A stretch of 35,111 bases of DNA, from NCBI GenBank assembly GCA_015066705.1, contig SVNV01000019.1, positions 1 to 35,111 on the forward strand. Direction: 5' to 3'. The DNA comes from Ruminococcus sp. (GTDB lineage: Bacteria > Bacillota > Clostridia > Oscillospirales > Ruminococcaceae). Position numbers and translations under genes: made by a program. The notes beneath the pieces are model-generated. The model did no database searches. It saw only the letters and a program-made list of their open reading frames with translations, and was not told the DNA's origin. Positions 1 through 8,514 of this stretch are shown piece after piece; positions within the stretch are counted from its first letter, which is position 1, and each line of letters starts with the position of its first letter.

Positions 1-289
1 AAAACGCCCATACTAAATGGTGACAGTCATATAGAAGTTTTTGTATGTATTTATCGTGGGAAACCTTTCTGAAGAAAGGTTCTCCCCCGAGCCCCCTTCC
101 AAAGACTTTAATATAATTATTTAAGCCTGATAGGGTAAAACCCTATCAGGTTTAAATTAATACTAAAGTTTTAGGAAAGGAGTTTGAGGAACAACCCTTT
201 TTCAAAAGGGTTTTCCTCAATAGTACGCACAAATGCTTCTGTAAAACTATCGCCGTTAGTCAAGGGCGTTTTTGCGAGGCGGTTAACGC
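1..289. repeat. Hairpin-rich intergenic stretch downstream of jag
   Basis: There is no gene here. Three hairpins are visible. At 62-81, arms AACCTTTCT and AGAAAGGTT enclose a two-base GA loop. At 126-150 an 11-bp stem (CCTGATAGGGT) has a three-base loop. At 184-220, outer arms TTGAGGA and TCCTCAA enclose an inner stem AACCCTTTT at 193-212 that has a GA loop when read on the minus strand. The GA-loop stems belong to a family that recurs in other gaps of the window. One or more of these hairpins probably ends the jag operon transcript. Confidence 0.6.
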
Positions 290-291
290 CT
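277..291 (-). other. Stop-codon hairpin of jag
   Basis: On the minus strand the stop codon TAG contributes its AG to the arm AGGCG, which pairs with CGCCT across a five-base TTAAC loop. It is one of eight hairpins in this window that begin at or straddle a stop codon. Function unknown. Confidence 0.55.
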
Positions 292-1069
292 AAAATTCAA
301 TTTTAGAATAAAGTCCTGCGCCTGTCATTGTATCCTCAGGCTTTGGCTTTTTATATTCCTTTTCAAAAGAAGTAGTAATATCAAATGACTTCTGTGGTCT
401 TGAAAATTTCTTTCCGCCACGTCTGTCACGTCTGTCGTTCTTGAAATTCTTCTTTTCAGTTGAGCTGATAAGAACCTTTCTGTACGGTTCTTCGCCTACC
501 GAACGTGAAGTAACGCCTTCGATTTCAGAAACAGCAGCGTGAATAATTCTTCTCTCGTATGGATTCATCGGCTCAAGAGCAGCAGTTCTGCCGTTTTTCT
601 TAACGTTTGCAGACATCTTCTTAGCAAGCTCCTCGAGCTGTGTCTTTCTTCTTTCTCTGAAGCCGTCACAGTCGATTGAAATTCTGTAATAATCCCTGTC
701 AATCTTGTTGCAAGCCAGTGAAGCAAGGTACTGAAGGCTGTCAAGAGCCTCGCCCTTCTTACCGATAAAGCTGTCGATATCGTCGCCTGAAAGCTCGATT
801 TCTGCGCCGTTTTCAACTTCTGTAACAGTAGCCTCAACGTTCATAATGCCGGCAGCATTAAGAACCTTTTTAATATACATCACTGAAAGGTCAGCCTTTG
901 ACAAATCATATTCTGCCTCAACCTTAGCGTCGCTCTTAACCTTTCCGAAAAGTGACTTCTTAGCTTCTTCAATAACATTAAAAGTAATTCTGTCTTCGCT
1001 TACACCAAACTTTTCACAAGCAAGTGCCTTAGCCTCTTCAACAGTCTTAGCTGTAAAAATTTCCTTCAT
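290..1069 (-). CDS. khpB: RNA-binding protein KhpB/Jag (Jag_N, KH and R3H domains)
   Basis: Jag/KhpB is a cytoplasmic RNA-binding protein that acts with KhpA and is encoded beside yidC in most Firmicutes. Residues 1-50 match the Jag_N domain (MKEIFTAKTVEEAKALACEKF). A KH domain carries the GxxG loop IGKKGE at about 102-107. An R3H domain follows, with R173 and H177 in ERRIIH. The C-terminal 55 residues are basic and low in complexity. The ATG at 1069 is chosen because AAGGAAAGG lies ten bases upstream; a TTG nine bases earlier is less likely. It is the last gene of the rpmH-rnpA-yidD-yidC-jag operon. The mnmE and mnmG genes that often follow are not in the window. Confidence 0.95.
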   Translation of the reverse strand: MKEIFTAKTVEEAKALACEKFGVSEDRITFNVIEEAKKSLFGKVKSDAKVEAEYDLSKADLSVMYIKKVLNAAGIMNVEATVTEVENGAEIELSGDDIDSFIGKKGEALDSLQYLASLACNKIDRDYYRISIDCDGFRERRKTQLEELAKKMSANVKKNGRTAALEPMNPYERRIIHAAVSEIEGVTSRSVGEEPYRKVLISSTEKKNFKNDRRDRRGGKKFSRPQKSFDITTSFEKEYKKPKPEDTMTGAGLYSKIEF

Positions 1070-1086
1070 ATCTCTCAATCCTTTCC

Positions 1087-2469
1087 TTAATCCTCTTTAT
1101 ACTCGTCGCCGTACTTTTCAGCCATACGTCTTCTTGCTTCGTTAAGTCTCTGTCTCTGAAGCTCCTTGATTTCAGCCTTAGAGAGCTTCTTTTCTCCGCC
1201 GTCCTCTGACATTTCTTCATCAAACTTTCTGTCAGCAGCAGCCTTAACTCCGCCGTTCTGGGACATCATCTGAGCTTCAAGAGCTCTTTCCATAAATGTT
1301 TTCTTACCGCTTTTCTTTCTCTTTGCGTTTTCCTTTTCAACAATCTTATCAAGTCTTTCAGGAGTATAGTAAAGATTAAGAACAACAGTCTGCATAAGAG
1401 CAAAAAGTGACTGAGCAATCCAGTAGATACCTACACCGGCAGGGAATGAGAACGCAATCCAGAATGATAAGAGTGGCATAAGATACAGCATTGCATTCAT
1501 ACCGCCCATACCCATCTGCATTGACGGATTATTTCTCTTCATAAATTTCTGAGAAACAATAGTAACAGCAAGCTGTAAAATAAGTGACAAAATCGGAATC
1601 AGAACAAGAATATTCTTCCAGCTCGGCATATTTCCGAGGAAAACTCCGAACATTTCATATTCAATTTCCTTACTTGCTTCAACTACTGTTTCAGGTAAAA
1701 AGTCGCCCTTTCCTGCTTCTACGATATTGAACACAAGAAGCTCCGGTCTTGAAAGAAGTCCGCTCGGAACCTTCTTTCCGTCAGCGAAATACTCATCAAG
1801 TCCTTCATTTTCAAAAAGAACCTCAACAGCGTTTTCAAGCTGGTCCTCAGAAAGCTTTCTTGAATTCTTGAAAATCTTCTTATTATCCTTGCTCTTGATT
1901 GAATTAACAATCTTTTCAACAGCCTCGTCATTAGCCTTAACCTGTTCTGCAGTAAGGTCTTCACCAACTACATAAGTTACGCCGTTTACCTTGACATATT
2001 CCTCAAAGGTATCAAACTTAGACTTTTCAGCCTGACCGTTTGCCTTAAGCTCAAGGCTGAGGTTCATTACAGCAGACACTGATTCCTTTGCGTCATTGAT
2101 GTCAGCCTCAGGCACATCTGTAATGTAAGTGATTGGCGCATAGATAATTTCAATCATTGCAAAAAGCAAAACAAAGTTCAGAATAAGCGGGAGACAGCCT
2201 CCTGTCATTGAAACGCCTTCTTCAGCGTAAAGCTTGGTCATTTCCTCATTAAGCTTTTCTCTGTTGTTGCCGTATTTTTTCTTTAATTTATCAAGTTTCG
2301 GCTGCAATTTTGCAGATTTCGCTGTCTGCTTCTGCTGCTTTACGCTAAGCGGGAACATCAGAAGCTTTGTAATAAATGTAAAAAGCACCAATGCCAACCC
2401 GTAGTTCTTAAGAAGCAAATAGCAGTACTTCATAACATAACCGAATGGAATTGCAATCAATTTAAACAT
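1087..2469 (-). CDS. yidC: Membrane protein insertase YidC/Oxa1 family with large external loop
   Basis: YidC inserts proteins into the cytoplasmic membrane, alone or with SecYEG. The protein has about 460 residues. TM1 lies at about 17-38, a positively charged cytoplasmic hairpin at 44-80, TM2 near 92-117, and the remaining segments at about 286-308 and 325-368, followed by a Lys/Arg-rich tail. Two features are odd. The usual arginine of the hydrophilic groove is replaced by Lys35 (TFITKLLMFPL). Residues 118-285, about 165 in all, form an external loop between TM2 and the next segment that is only about 20 residues in Bacillus homologues. No lipoprotein signal is seen. The ATG at 2469 follows GGAG by six bases; a TTG at 2481 is in frame but overlaps the ribosome binding site. 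Confidence 0.95.
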   Translation of the reverse strand: MFKLIAIPFGYVMKYCYLLLKNYGLALVLFTFITKLLMFPLSVKQQKQTAKSAKLQPKLDKLKKKYGNNREKLNEEMTKLYAEEGVSMTGGCLPLILNFVLLFAMIEIIYAPITYITDVPEADINDAKESVSAVMNLSLELKANGQAEKSKFDTFEEYVKVNGVTYVVGEDLTAEQVKANDEAVEKIVNSIKSKDNKKIFKNSRKLSEDQLENAVEVLFENEGLDEYFADGKKVPSGLLSRPELLVFNIVEAGKGDFLPETVVEASKEIEYEMFGVFLGNMPSWKNILVLIPILSLILQLAVTIVSQKFMKRNNPSMQMGMGGMNAMLYLMPLLSFWIAFSFPAGVGIYWIAQSLFALMQTVVLNLYYTPERLDKIVEKENAKRKKSGKKTFMERALEAQMMSQNGGVKAAADRKFDEEMSEDGGEKKLSKAEIKELQRQRLNEARRRMAEKYGDEYKED

Positions 2470-2496
2470 AATTTTCTCCAATTCTCGGCCAGCCTT

Positions 2497-2730
2497 TTAT
2501 TTATGAAAAATATGAAATTCCTCAGGAACCTTATCAACTCCGCCCTTACTCCAAGGATTACATCTTAAAATTCTCCATACAGCAAGAATACTTCCCTTTA
2601 CAAAGCCGTGTTTTTTATACGCCTGCATTGAATATTCCGAGCAGGTAGGATAATACTTACAGCTTTTCGGAAAAAGCGGACTTATCAGTTTTTTATACAC
2701 AAAAATCAGCGCTTGAGCTATATATCTCAT
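2497..2730 (-). CDS. yidD: Membrane protein insertion efficiency factor YidD
   Basis: YidD is a small, basic, membrane-associated protein thought to help YidC-dependent insertion. The 77-residue product has the full family pattern, including the three-Cys core SPLFPKSCKYYPTCSEYS and the downstream WRILRCNPW. The start is the ATG at 2730, giving MRYIAQALIF. It lies one base after the rnpA stop codon, so it is probably translationally coupled; a separate ribosome binding site is weak. An upstream in-frame extension reaching 2784 would overlap rnpA and does not look like YidD. The order rnpA-yidD-yidC is typical. Confidence 0.95.
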   Translation of the reverse strand: MRYIAQALIFVYKKLISPLFPKSCKYYPTCSEYSMQAYKKHGFVKGSILAVWRILRCNPWSKGGVDKVPEEFHIFHK

Positions 2731-2731
2731 A

Positions 2732-3118
2732 CTACTTTTTTCTCGTAAAATTGTTTTTCTTATTTCCTGTCTTACCTGATTCAAAAGGCTTAGCCATCTC
2801 TTTTATAAGTCGAGTTCTTATAAATTCTTCAATATCCGTTGATTTTTTTCCTTCTATACCGGCCCTCGCAACAAATACTATATCATATCCGATAGGAATA
2901 TCCTTCTCACACTCTCTGTATGCAGCTCTTATTATTCTTCTCGCACGGTTTCTCTTAACCGCATTTCCTATCTTCTTGCCGGTTGTAATTCCCAGTCTGT
3001 CAAGACTCAGCTTGTTTGGACAAAAATATGCCGTAACTGAACTGTCAGCACAGAATCTTCCTTTATTATAGGCTCTTCTGTAATCTCTATCACTTTTCAT
3101 TGAAACAGTAAACAGCAT
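2732..3118 (-). CDS. rnpA: Ribonuclease P protein component
   Basis: RnpA is the protein subunit of RNase P, which works with the catalytic RNA to trim tRNA 5' leaders. The product has 128 residues. The RNR signature is clear in GNAVKRNRARRIIR, which binds the RNA, and the protein is strongly basic. The ATG at 3118 is six bases after GGAG; a second Met at residue 7 is possible. The C-terminus is lysine-rich and ends one base before yidD. The gene for the RNase P RNA is not visible in the window. Confidence 0.96.
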   Translation of the reverse strand: MLFTVSMKSDRDYRRAYNKGRFCADSSVTAYFCPNKLSLDRLGITTGKKIGNAVKRNRARRIIRAAYRECEKDIPIGYDIVFVARAGIEGKKSTDIEEFIRTRLIKEMAKPFESGKTGNKKNNFTRKK

Positions 3119-3210
3119 ATCTATCTCCGTTTTTCCTTAAAATTAACAAAAAAGACCACTCCATTAACCTCCTGCCGTATAAGGCACGGTAAGTAGGGTG
3201 GTCAGATTCA

Positions 3211-3345
3211 TTAGTATGTCAGTCTTGCTCTGCCCTTTGCTCTTCTGCGAGCCAAAACCTTACGGCCATTCTTTGTAGCCATTCTCTTCATAAAGCCGTG
3301 AACCTTTTTTCTCTGAAGCTTCTTTGGCTGGTATGTTCTTTTCAT
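3211..3345 (-). CDS. rpmH: 50S ribosomal protein L34
   Basis: L34 is a 44-residue protein of the large ribosomal subunit. Reading the minus strand from the ATG at 3345 gives [18 protein letters not shown], then [20 protein letters not shown], ending in RLTY. This matches L34 along its whole length. A perfect AGGAGG lies at 3355-3360. It is the first gene of the operon, with a good promoter about 75 bases upstream. It marks the left edge of the origin region, as in most bacteria. Confidence 0.98.
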   Translation of the reverse strand: MKRTYQPKKLQRKKVHGFMKRMATKNGRKVLARRRAKGRARLTY

Positions 3346-3418
3346 GTAAAATTACCTCCTTTAAGACTCGATTTCGGGTTTCACCTTCAAATATGCACAG
3401 AAACCCCTACAAGCTAAC

Positions 3419-3448
3419 ATTATACTTTATTTTTAAGCCTTTTGTCAA
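3419..3448 (-). promoter_or_regulatory. Promoter of the rpmH operon
   Basis: On the minus strand, TTGACA (3443-3448) and TATAAT (3419-3424) are separated by 18 bases. It points into rpmH and the downstream rnpA, yidD, yidC and jag. Confidence 0.75.
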
Positions 3449-4069
3449 GTACTTTCATAATTTTTTTACTAATCCCTTTAGTCAAAATCCCCGTTTTTGC
3501 TCAATTCTATATTTAGTTTTACGAGAAACATCAAAAACTACATATTGTGTTTTGATAAAAACTATTTTTAAATCCATTTTATTTTTCGTCTGAAATTTCC
3601 CTTAAGTTTGTGATTTTTCACAAAATAAATTTACAAATTTATTTAAAACGTAGATTTTAAAAACTTTTATAAAAAAAGTTGCACGGATTTATGCAACTTT
3701 AAGAGGTTTTTTGACTATATATGGAAATCATTTTTTAAAAGAACCAAAATCAATAAAAAAGGAGGAATGAAAATTGATATTTGACAATAGACGATGAGGG
3801 CGTTACCCCTCAACTCCATAGGCCTTTTGAAAAATGCTTGACCAAAACTTTTATATAAAAAAACACTCTACCAAAAACATATTGAGTTTTTATGCTATTT
3901 ATGACCCTGCCACCGCACAAAGTCTGAAGTCAACTCAAAAGGGTATGTGGCAGAGGAGGGTCCAGCGACACTGCTGGTCGCCGTCACGCAAAATTATCCT
4001 TACTTTCTACTAAAAAAATAGGCGAGCAGGTCAAGCTATTCGCTTGTACTATTTATAAATATATTTCGA

Positions 4070-4098
4070 TTGACATTTTTTGAGATTTGTAGTATAAT
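4070..4098 (+). promoter_or_regulatory. Promoter of dnaA
   Basis: TTGACA (4070-4075) and TATAAT (4093-4098) are separated by 17 bases, a consensus housekeeping promoter. The leader to the dnaA ATG is about 60 bases. Confidence 0.82.
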
Positions 4099-4167
4099 AA
4101 ATTCAATATGATATTTAGTGTGGAGTAATGTTTTTTTCACACAAAACAAGGAGGATTTTTAAAAATT

Positions 4168-5514
4168 ATGGATTCTTTCAAAGACTTATTTGAAAGCGTA
4201 AAGCTTTACTGTGAAGCTGACCCGGAAGTAAGCTCAATAGGTTTCAATAAATGGATTAAACCTCTTGAAGCGGACAAGTTTGAAAATACAACAGCTTATA
4301 TTCTGGCAAGCAACGAATTCAATAGAAAAACTGTCTGTGACTTTTATATGGACGTTATCAAAAGAGGCTTTAAGGAAAATTTCGGATTTGACATTGAAGT
4401 AGTTATTTCAGTTAAACCTGAAGAAGATGAATATGATTTTCCTGAGCTTAAACAGAAAAAAATTGAACAGATTATTGATGACGTAAAGTATGAATATACT
4501 TTTGACACCTTCATCAAGGGTAAATCAAACGAGCTTGCTTATGCTTTTTCAACTGCTGTTGCGGGAATGAACGATAACGGTATGAATACTAAGGAAGTAT
4601 TTAATCCGCTGTTTATTTACGGTGATTCAGGACTTGGTAAGACTCACCTTGTAAAATCAATCGAACACGAGGTTAAAAGAAGAAATCCTGATGCTAATGT
4701 TATCTATACAACAAGTGAAGCATTTCTTAACGAGCTTATCAAACAAATCAGCTTAAAAAATATGATTGCTTTTCACGAAAAGTACAGAAACGCTGACTTC
4801 CTTATTGTAGACGATATTCAGTTTATTGCAGGTAAGGAATCTGTTCAGGAAGAATTTTTCCATACCTTCAACGAAATCTATAACGCAGGAAAACAGATTG
4901 TTCTTACATCAGATATTCCACCGTCAAAAATGGCTACTCTCGATGAAAGAATAAGAGGAAGATTTGTTCTTGGTGTTCAGGTTGATATCCAGCCACCTGA
5001 TTTTGAAACAAGAATGGCTATCGTTAAAAGAAAAGCTGAGCTTCTTGACCTCAATCTTAACGATTCTGTTGCAAGACTTCTTTCTGAAAAGATTAAGACA
5101 AATATCAGACAGCTCGAAGGAGCTGTTAAGAAAATCAAGGCACTTACTGTTTTCACAAATGAAAAGCCTTCTATTTCAATGGCTCAGAGAGTTATTAAGG
5201 AAATTCTTATTGAAAACAGACCAAGCGAGATTACTGTTGAAAATATTCTTAACGAGGTTGCTAACAGCTTTGGAGTTACTCCTGCTGATATTCGCTCAGC
5301 TAACAGAAATGCTCCTATTTCTATGGCAAGAAAGATTACTATTTACGTTCTCAGAGAAGTAAAGGGTATGACTTATAAGGAAATCGGTGAAGAACTCAAG
5401 AGAAATCATTCAACAATGAACCTCAGCTATCAGGATGCTGTTGATATGATTAAATCAAATATGGAGCTTAAGGCAAAGATTGAAGAGCTTATTAAAAATC
5501 TTAAGGAAATCTGA
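4168..5514 (+). CDS. dnaA: Chromosomal replication initiator protein DnaA
   Basis: DnaA binds origin boxes and opens the duplex in its ATP form. The product has 448 residues. Domain I is about 1-85. The AAA+ domain has Walker A GDSGLGKT at 152-159 and Walker B FLIVDDIQ at 211-218. Domain IV at the C-terminus holds the box-binding helix-turn-helix. The usual DnaA signature, roughly RDHTTVMHA, reads KRNHSTMNLSYQ (411-422). Asp is Asn413, the first Thr is Ser415, and the Val and following residues differ. This suggests changed base recognition, in keeping with the unusual boxes downstream. The ATG follows AAGGAGG at a normal distance. Confidence 0.98.
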   Translation: MDSFKDLFESVKLYCEADPEVSSIGFNKWIKPLEADKFENTTAYILASNEFNRKTVCDFYMDVIKRGFKENFGFDIEVVISVKPEEDEYDFPELKQKKIEQIIDDVKYEYTFDTFIKGKSNELAYAFSTAVAGMNDNGMNTKEVFNPLFIYGDSGLGKTHLVKSIEHEVKRRNPDANVIYTTSEAFLNELIKQISLKNMIAFHEKYRNADFLIVDDIQFIAGKESVQEEFFHTFNEIYNAGKQIVLTSDIPPSKMATLDERIRGRFVLGVQVDIQPPDFETRMAIVKRKAELLDLNLNDSVARLLSEKIKTNIRQLEGAVKKIKALTVFTNEKPSISMAQRVIKEILIENRPSEITVENILNEVANSFGVTPADIRSANRNAPISMARKITIYVLREVKGMTYKEIGEELKRNHSTMNLSYQDAVDMIKSNMELKAKIEELIKNLKEI

Positions 5515-6010
5515 TGTTGAAAACTTTTCATTGAAATGATAAAAATCAGCTTCTTAATTTTTGAAAAAAACTTTGAAAATTTGTTTTTTAAAACTTTTTT
5601 CAACATATTTTTCCACAAAACAAAAACTATAATTTACCTGTATACCTTTAACTCAGATGAAAGATTATGGTTTTTAAACTTTCAACAATTTTCAAACGTT
5701 AATAACTTTGTTGAAAAGAAAATCTTTCAAAGATTCTTTTAACATTCTTTCAAATCAACACTCTGATTTTTCAAATAATCAAAGCACTTTTAAAATCAGT
5801 TTTGTTAAAATTTGATTTAAAATAAAGCCTGTTTAAAAAGATTTGACGACTTTAAATCGGTTTTTCGGGGTAAAACGACAGTTTATGTAGTTTTCAACAT
5901 ACACTACTTATTCTACTTATTTAAATAAATATATTATATTTTATTTCATAAAAAATTTTTTTCACATGGTCTTTTGAATTTGAATAACGACTTTGAATTT
6001 AAAGACAACA
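5515..6010. other. Probable replication origin (oriC) between dnaA and dnaN
   Basis: This non-coding, very AT-rich gap has four exact copies of TTTTCAACA: 5515-5523 (minus), 5597-5605 (plus), 5709-5717 (minus) and 5891-5899 (plus). TTTTCCACA is at 5609-5617 and the near match CTTTCAACA at 5679-5687. The box at 5891 is followed by a tandem repeat of CTACTTATT (5904-5912 and 5913-5921) and then a nearly pure A/T stretch to about 5960. The order box, trio-like repeat, AT-rich DNA resembles the basal unwinding system described in Bacillus subtilis. TTATCCACA is absent. The location next to dnaA and dnaN and the switch in gene direction support an origin; its boundaries are uncertain. Confidence 0.75.
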
Positions 6011-6025
6011 GGAGGTATTCTTAAA

Positions 6026-7138
6026 ATGTTGATGATTTGTAATAAAAATGATATTTATGAAGCTGTTATAAATGTTTCTAAGGCAGTTTCGGATAAATCT
6101 ACTATTCAGGCACTTGAAGGAATTAAATTCAAGCTTAACGGAAATATTCTCGAGCTTACAGGCTATGACCTTGAGCTTGGCATTAAAACTGATTTGATGG
6201 TTAAATCCGAAGACAGCGGTGAAATTATTATCAATGCAAGACTTTTTGCTGATATTATTAAAAGAATGCCTACTGATGATATTCTTATTGATGTAAATGA
6301 AAACCTTCAGGTAAGAATCAAGGGCGGAGATACTGAGTATACGATTTCTGCACAGGACGCTTCTGAATATCCACAGCTTCCTGAAAGTGACGGTGACGAG
6401 AGCTTTAAGGTATCACAGCCTGTACTTAAAAATATGATTAACCAGACAATATTTTCAATTTCTCAGGACGACTTCAAACCTATTTTTAAGGGAGAGCTTT
6501 TTGAAATTGAAAACGGAACCTTTAATATGGTTGCTCTTAACAGATACAGAATGGCTGTAAGAACTGAAGCTATCAAGTCAGATAATAATATGAAATTCGT
6601 TGTTCCTGGTAAGGCTTTGTCGGAAATTTCAAAGCTTCTTAAAGACGACGATGATTTGATGTGTGAAATTAAAATCAGCGAATCAGGTAAACATATTATT
6701 TTTGAAATTTCAGGATATTATGTTTTTTCAAGACTTCTTGAAGGTGAATTTTTAAACTATAAGAGCTCACTTCCTAAGGACGCTGTTACTCAGGTTATTG
6801 TTGATACAAAGAAGCTTATAAATTGCCTTGAAAAAGCAAGTATCCTTATTACAGAAAGAATTAAAAGTCCTGTAAGATGTAAGTTTGAAAACGGTCAGCT
6901 TAAAATCAACTGTAATACTGCACTTGGTAAAGTTAATGACGTTATGGACGTTGATATCAGCGGTCCTATGATTGAAATAGGCTTTAACTGTAAGTATTTT
7001 ATGGAGCCTTTAAAGACAATTAACGACGATAAGGTTAAACTTCATCTTAACGGCGGTCAGGTTGGTATGAAAATTACTGCTGTTAATGATGATAAATATG
7101 TTTATCTTGTACTTCCTATTAAACTCGGAAACGAATAA
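6026..7138 (+). CDS. dnaN: DNA polymerase III beta sliding clamp
   Basis: DnaN forms the ring-shaped clamp that tethers the replicative polymerase to DNA and recruits repair proteins. The 370-residue product covers the three clamp domains and ends with [10 protein letters not shown], which resembles the usual C-terminal clamp motif (VMPMRL-like). The ATG at 6026 is chosen because GGAGG lies ten bases upstream at 6011-6015. An in-frame TTG at 5993 lies upstream of that site, and a second ATG at 6032 is too far from it. The yaaA gene starts eight bases after the stop codon, so dnaN probably heads the dnaN-yaaA-recF-remB-gyrB unit. Confidence 0.97.
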   Translation: MLMICNKNDIYEAVINVSKAVSDKSTIQALEGIKFKLNGNILELTGYDLELGIKTDLMVKSEDSGEIIINARLFADIIKRMPTDDILIDVNENLQVRIKGGDTEYTISAQDASEYPQLPESDGDESFKVSQPVLKNMINQTIFSISQDDFKPIFKGELFEIENGTFNMVALNRYRMAVRTEAIKSDNNMKFVVPGKALSEISKLLKDDDDLMCEIKISESGKHIIFEISGYYVFSRLLEGEFLNYKSSLPKDAVTQVIVDTKKLINCLEKASILITERIKSPVRCKFENGQLKINCNTALGKVNDVMDVDISGPMIEIGFNCKYFMEPLKTINDDKVKLHLNGGQVGMKITAVNDDKYVYLVLPIKLGNE

Positions 7139-7146
7139 GGTGTAAT

Positions 7147-7371
7147 ATGCAGAAGGATATAATTGAAATCAGTACGGAATTTATCAAGCTTGATTCTTTT
7201 CTGAAATTTGCAGGACTTGTGGAAACAGGTGGAATTGCAAAGGAAATTATAGCTGAAGAAAGAATTATGGTCAATGATGAAATCTGTACTATGCGTGGTA
7301 AAAAGCTTCGTGACGGGGACAGGGTAACTGTGCCTGAAATGGAGCTTGAGCTTACCATTAAACAGGTTTAA
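7147..7371 (+). CDS. yaaA: S4-domain RNA-binding protein (YaaA/RlbA family)
   Basis: This 74-residue protein has one S4-like RNA-binding fold. The signature region runs from [20 protein letters not shown] through [19 protein letters not shown], which is the classic YaaA layout. YaaA is conserved between dnaN and recF in Firmicutes and has been linked to ribosome assembly. It starts at ATG 7147 with AAGGTG overlapping the dnaN stop codon, and recF begins 11 bases after it ends. Confidence 0.93.
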   Translation: MQKDIIEISTEFIKLDSFLKFAGLVETGGIAKEIIAEERIMVNDEICTMRGKKLRDGDRVTVPEMELELTIKQV

Positions 7372-7382
7372 GAGGTTTTGTT

Positions 7383-8501
7383 TTGAAAATAAGCAGAATT
7401 AAAATCGACGGGTTTAAAAATCTTAAAAATGTTGAGATTTTTCCTTGTGAAAAAACAAATATAATCTTTGGCGAAAACGCTCAGGGAAAAACAAATCTTA
7501 TTGAGGCGCTGTGGACATGCTCGGGAGTTAAAAGCTTTCGTGGTACAAGAGATAAGGGCTTTATTGATATAAATAAAGACAGAGCTGAAATTGAGGTTGA
7601 CTTTATCAATTCTTTTCGTAAACAGACAATAAATATTGCTTGTGTAAAGCCACAGGTAAGAGATAAAAGTGTTACTCTTAACGGCGTAAAACTGAAATCT
7701 GTTTCTAAGCTTTTCGGAAATCTGGATTGCGTTGTTTTTACACCGGAGGATTTGGAGCTTTCAAAAGGCTCACCCGATAACAGACGAGGATTTCTCGATT
7801 TGTGTATAAGCCAGATTAAAAACAGCTATAACGACGTTATTTCTAAGTATGAAACTATTCTTCAGCAGAGAAATTCCCTTTTGAAGAATATCCAGAGTGG
7901 TATTTCTAAAAGAGATGAGCTTGATGTCTGGGATATACAGCTTTCACGAATGGGAGCTTATATTTCAATGCTGAGATATAATTACGCTAAAAAGCTTAAT
8001 TTGTATACAAGCGGGCTTTATGAAAGGATTTCTTCCAACAGAGAAAAATTAGAGCTTGTTTATAATTCAACGGTTTATGATAACCTTGAGGGAAGAGACG
8101 ATTTCAACGGCGAAATGGCTGAGGAATATTTAAAAAGACTTAAGGAAAATTTCAGTGATGACTTAAAAAGCGGTTTTACTCAGGTTGGTGTACACAGAGA
8201 CGACCTTTTTACAAACCTTGACGGGCTTAATTCAAGAGAATTCGGCTCTCAGGGACAAAACAGGTCGGTGGCGCTTGTTATGAAGCTTGCTCAGGCTTAT
8301 ATTTTAGAAGGCGAAACAAATGAAGCTCCTGTTATTCTCCTTGATGACGTTTTGTCGGAGCTTGACGCCAAGCGTCAGGAATTTGTAAAAAGTAAAATCG
8401 AGAAATTTCAGATTTTTATTACCTGCTGTGAAAAACCTACTCAGAATTTTGAAAATCAGAAGCTTTTTGAAGTTGTTGAGGGTTGTGTTTCTGAAAAATG
8501 A
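7383..8501 (+). CDS. recF: DNA replication and repair protein RecF
   Basis: RecF is an SMC-like ATPase that helps load RecA at single-strand gaps with RecO and RecR. The product has 372 residues, the usual length. Walker A is GENAQGKT at 30-37. The ABC signature is GSQGQNRSVALVMKLA and Walker B is VILLDDVLSELD. The start codon is TTG at 7383, with GAGG at 7372-7375 and a seven-base spacer; no closer ATG gives the conserved N-terminus KISRIKIDGFKN. The remB gene follows after 13 bases. Confidence 0.97.
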   Translation: MKISRIKIDGFKNLKNVEIFPCEKTNIIFGENAQGKTNLIEALWTCSGVKSFRGTRDKGFIDINKDRAEIEVDFINSFRKQTINIACVKPQVRDKSVTLNGVKLKSVSKLFGNLDCVVFTPEDLELSKGSPDNRRGFLDLCISQIKNSYNDVISKYETILQQRNSLLKNIQSGISKRDELDVWDIQLSRMGAYISMLRYNYAKKLNLYTSGLYERISSNREKLELVYNSTVYDNLEGRDDFNGEMAEEYLKRLKENFSDDLKSGFTQVGVHRDDLFTNLDGLNSREFGSQGQNRSVALVMKLAQAYILEGETNEAPVILLDDVLSELDAKRQEFVKSKIEKFQIFITCCEKPTQNFENQKLFEVVEGCVSEK

Positions 8502-8514
8502 TTGGAGTGTTTTT

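Larger units (their letters stand above)
3346..4167. repeat. rpmH-dnaA intergenic region with mosaic repeat E1
   Basis: This AT-rich gap of 822 bases holds the divergent rpmH and dnaA promoters. Small hairpins lie at 3607-3624 (TTTGTGA / TCACAAA) and 3675-3700 (AAAGTTGCA / TGCAACTTT). From about 3778 to 4040 repeat modules appear: a TTGACAAT-like end, GATGAGGG...CCCCTCAA, a decayed GA-loop hairpin followed by GACCAAAACTTTT, a CCCTGCCAC...GTGGCAG module at 3905-3953, and a CCAGC / GCTGG hairpin. No clear DnaA box (TTATCCACA or TTTTCAACA) is seen, so the origin is more likely in the dnaA-dnaN gap. Confidence 0.6.

Noticed and set aside
3324-3593. Open reading frame across the rpmH-dnaA gap on the plus strand.
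   Set aside because: It starts inside the antisense of rpmH, has no ribosome binding site or family similarity, and reads through the rpmH promoter.
3766-3790. AAAGGAGGAATG looks like a start site upstream of dnaA.
   Set aside because: It opens only five codons (MKIDI) before a stop. It could be the remnant of a gene cut by the repeat that follows, but nothing else supports that.
5536-5742. Small open reading frame in the dnaA-dnaN gap.
   Set aside because: Lys/Phe/Asn-rich translation typical of AT-rich non-coding DNA, overlapping the putative DnaA boxes and without a ribosome binding site.
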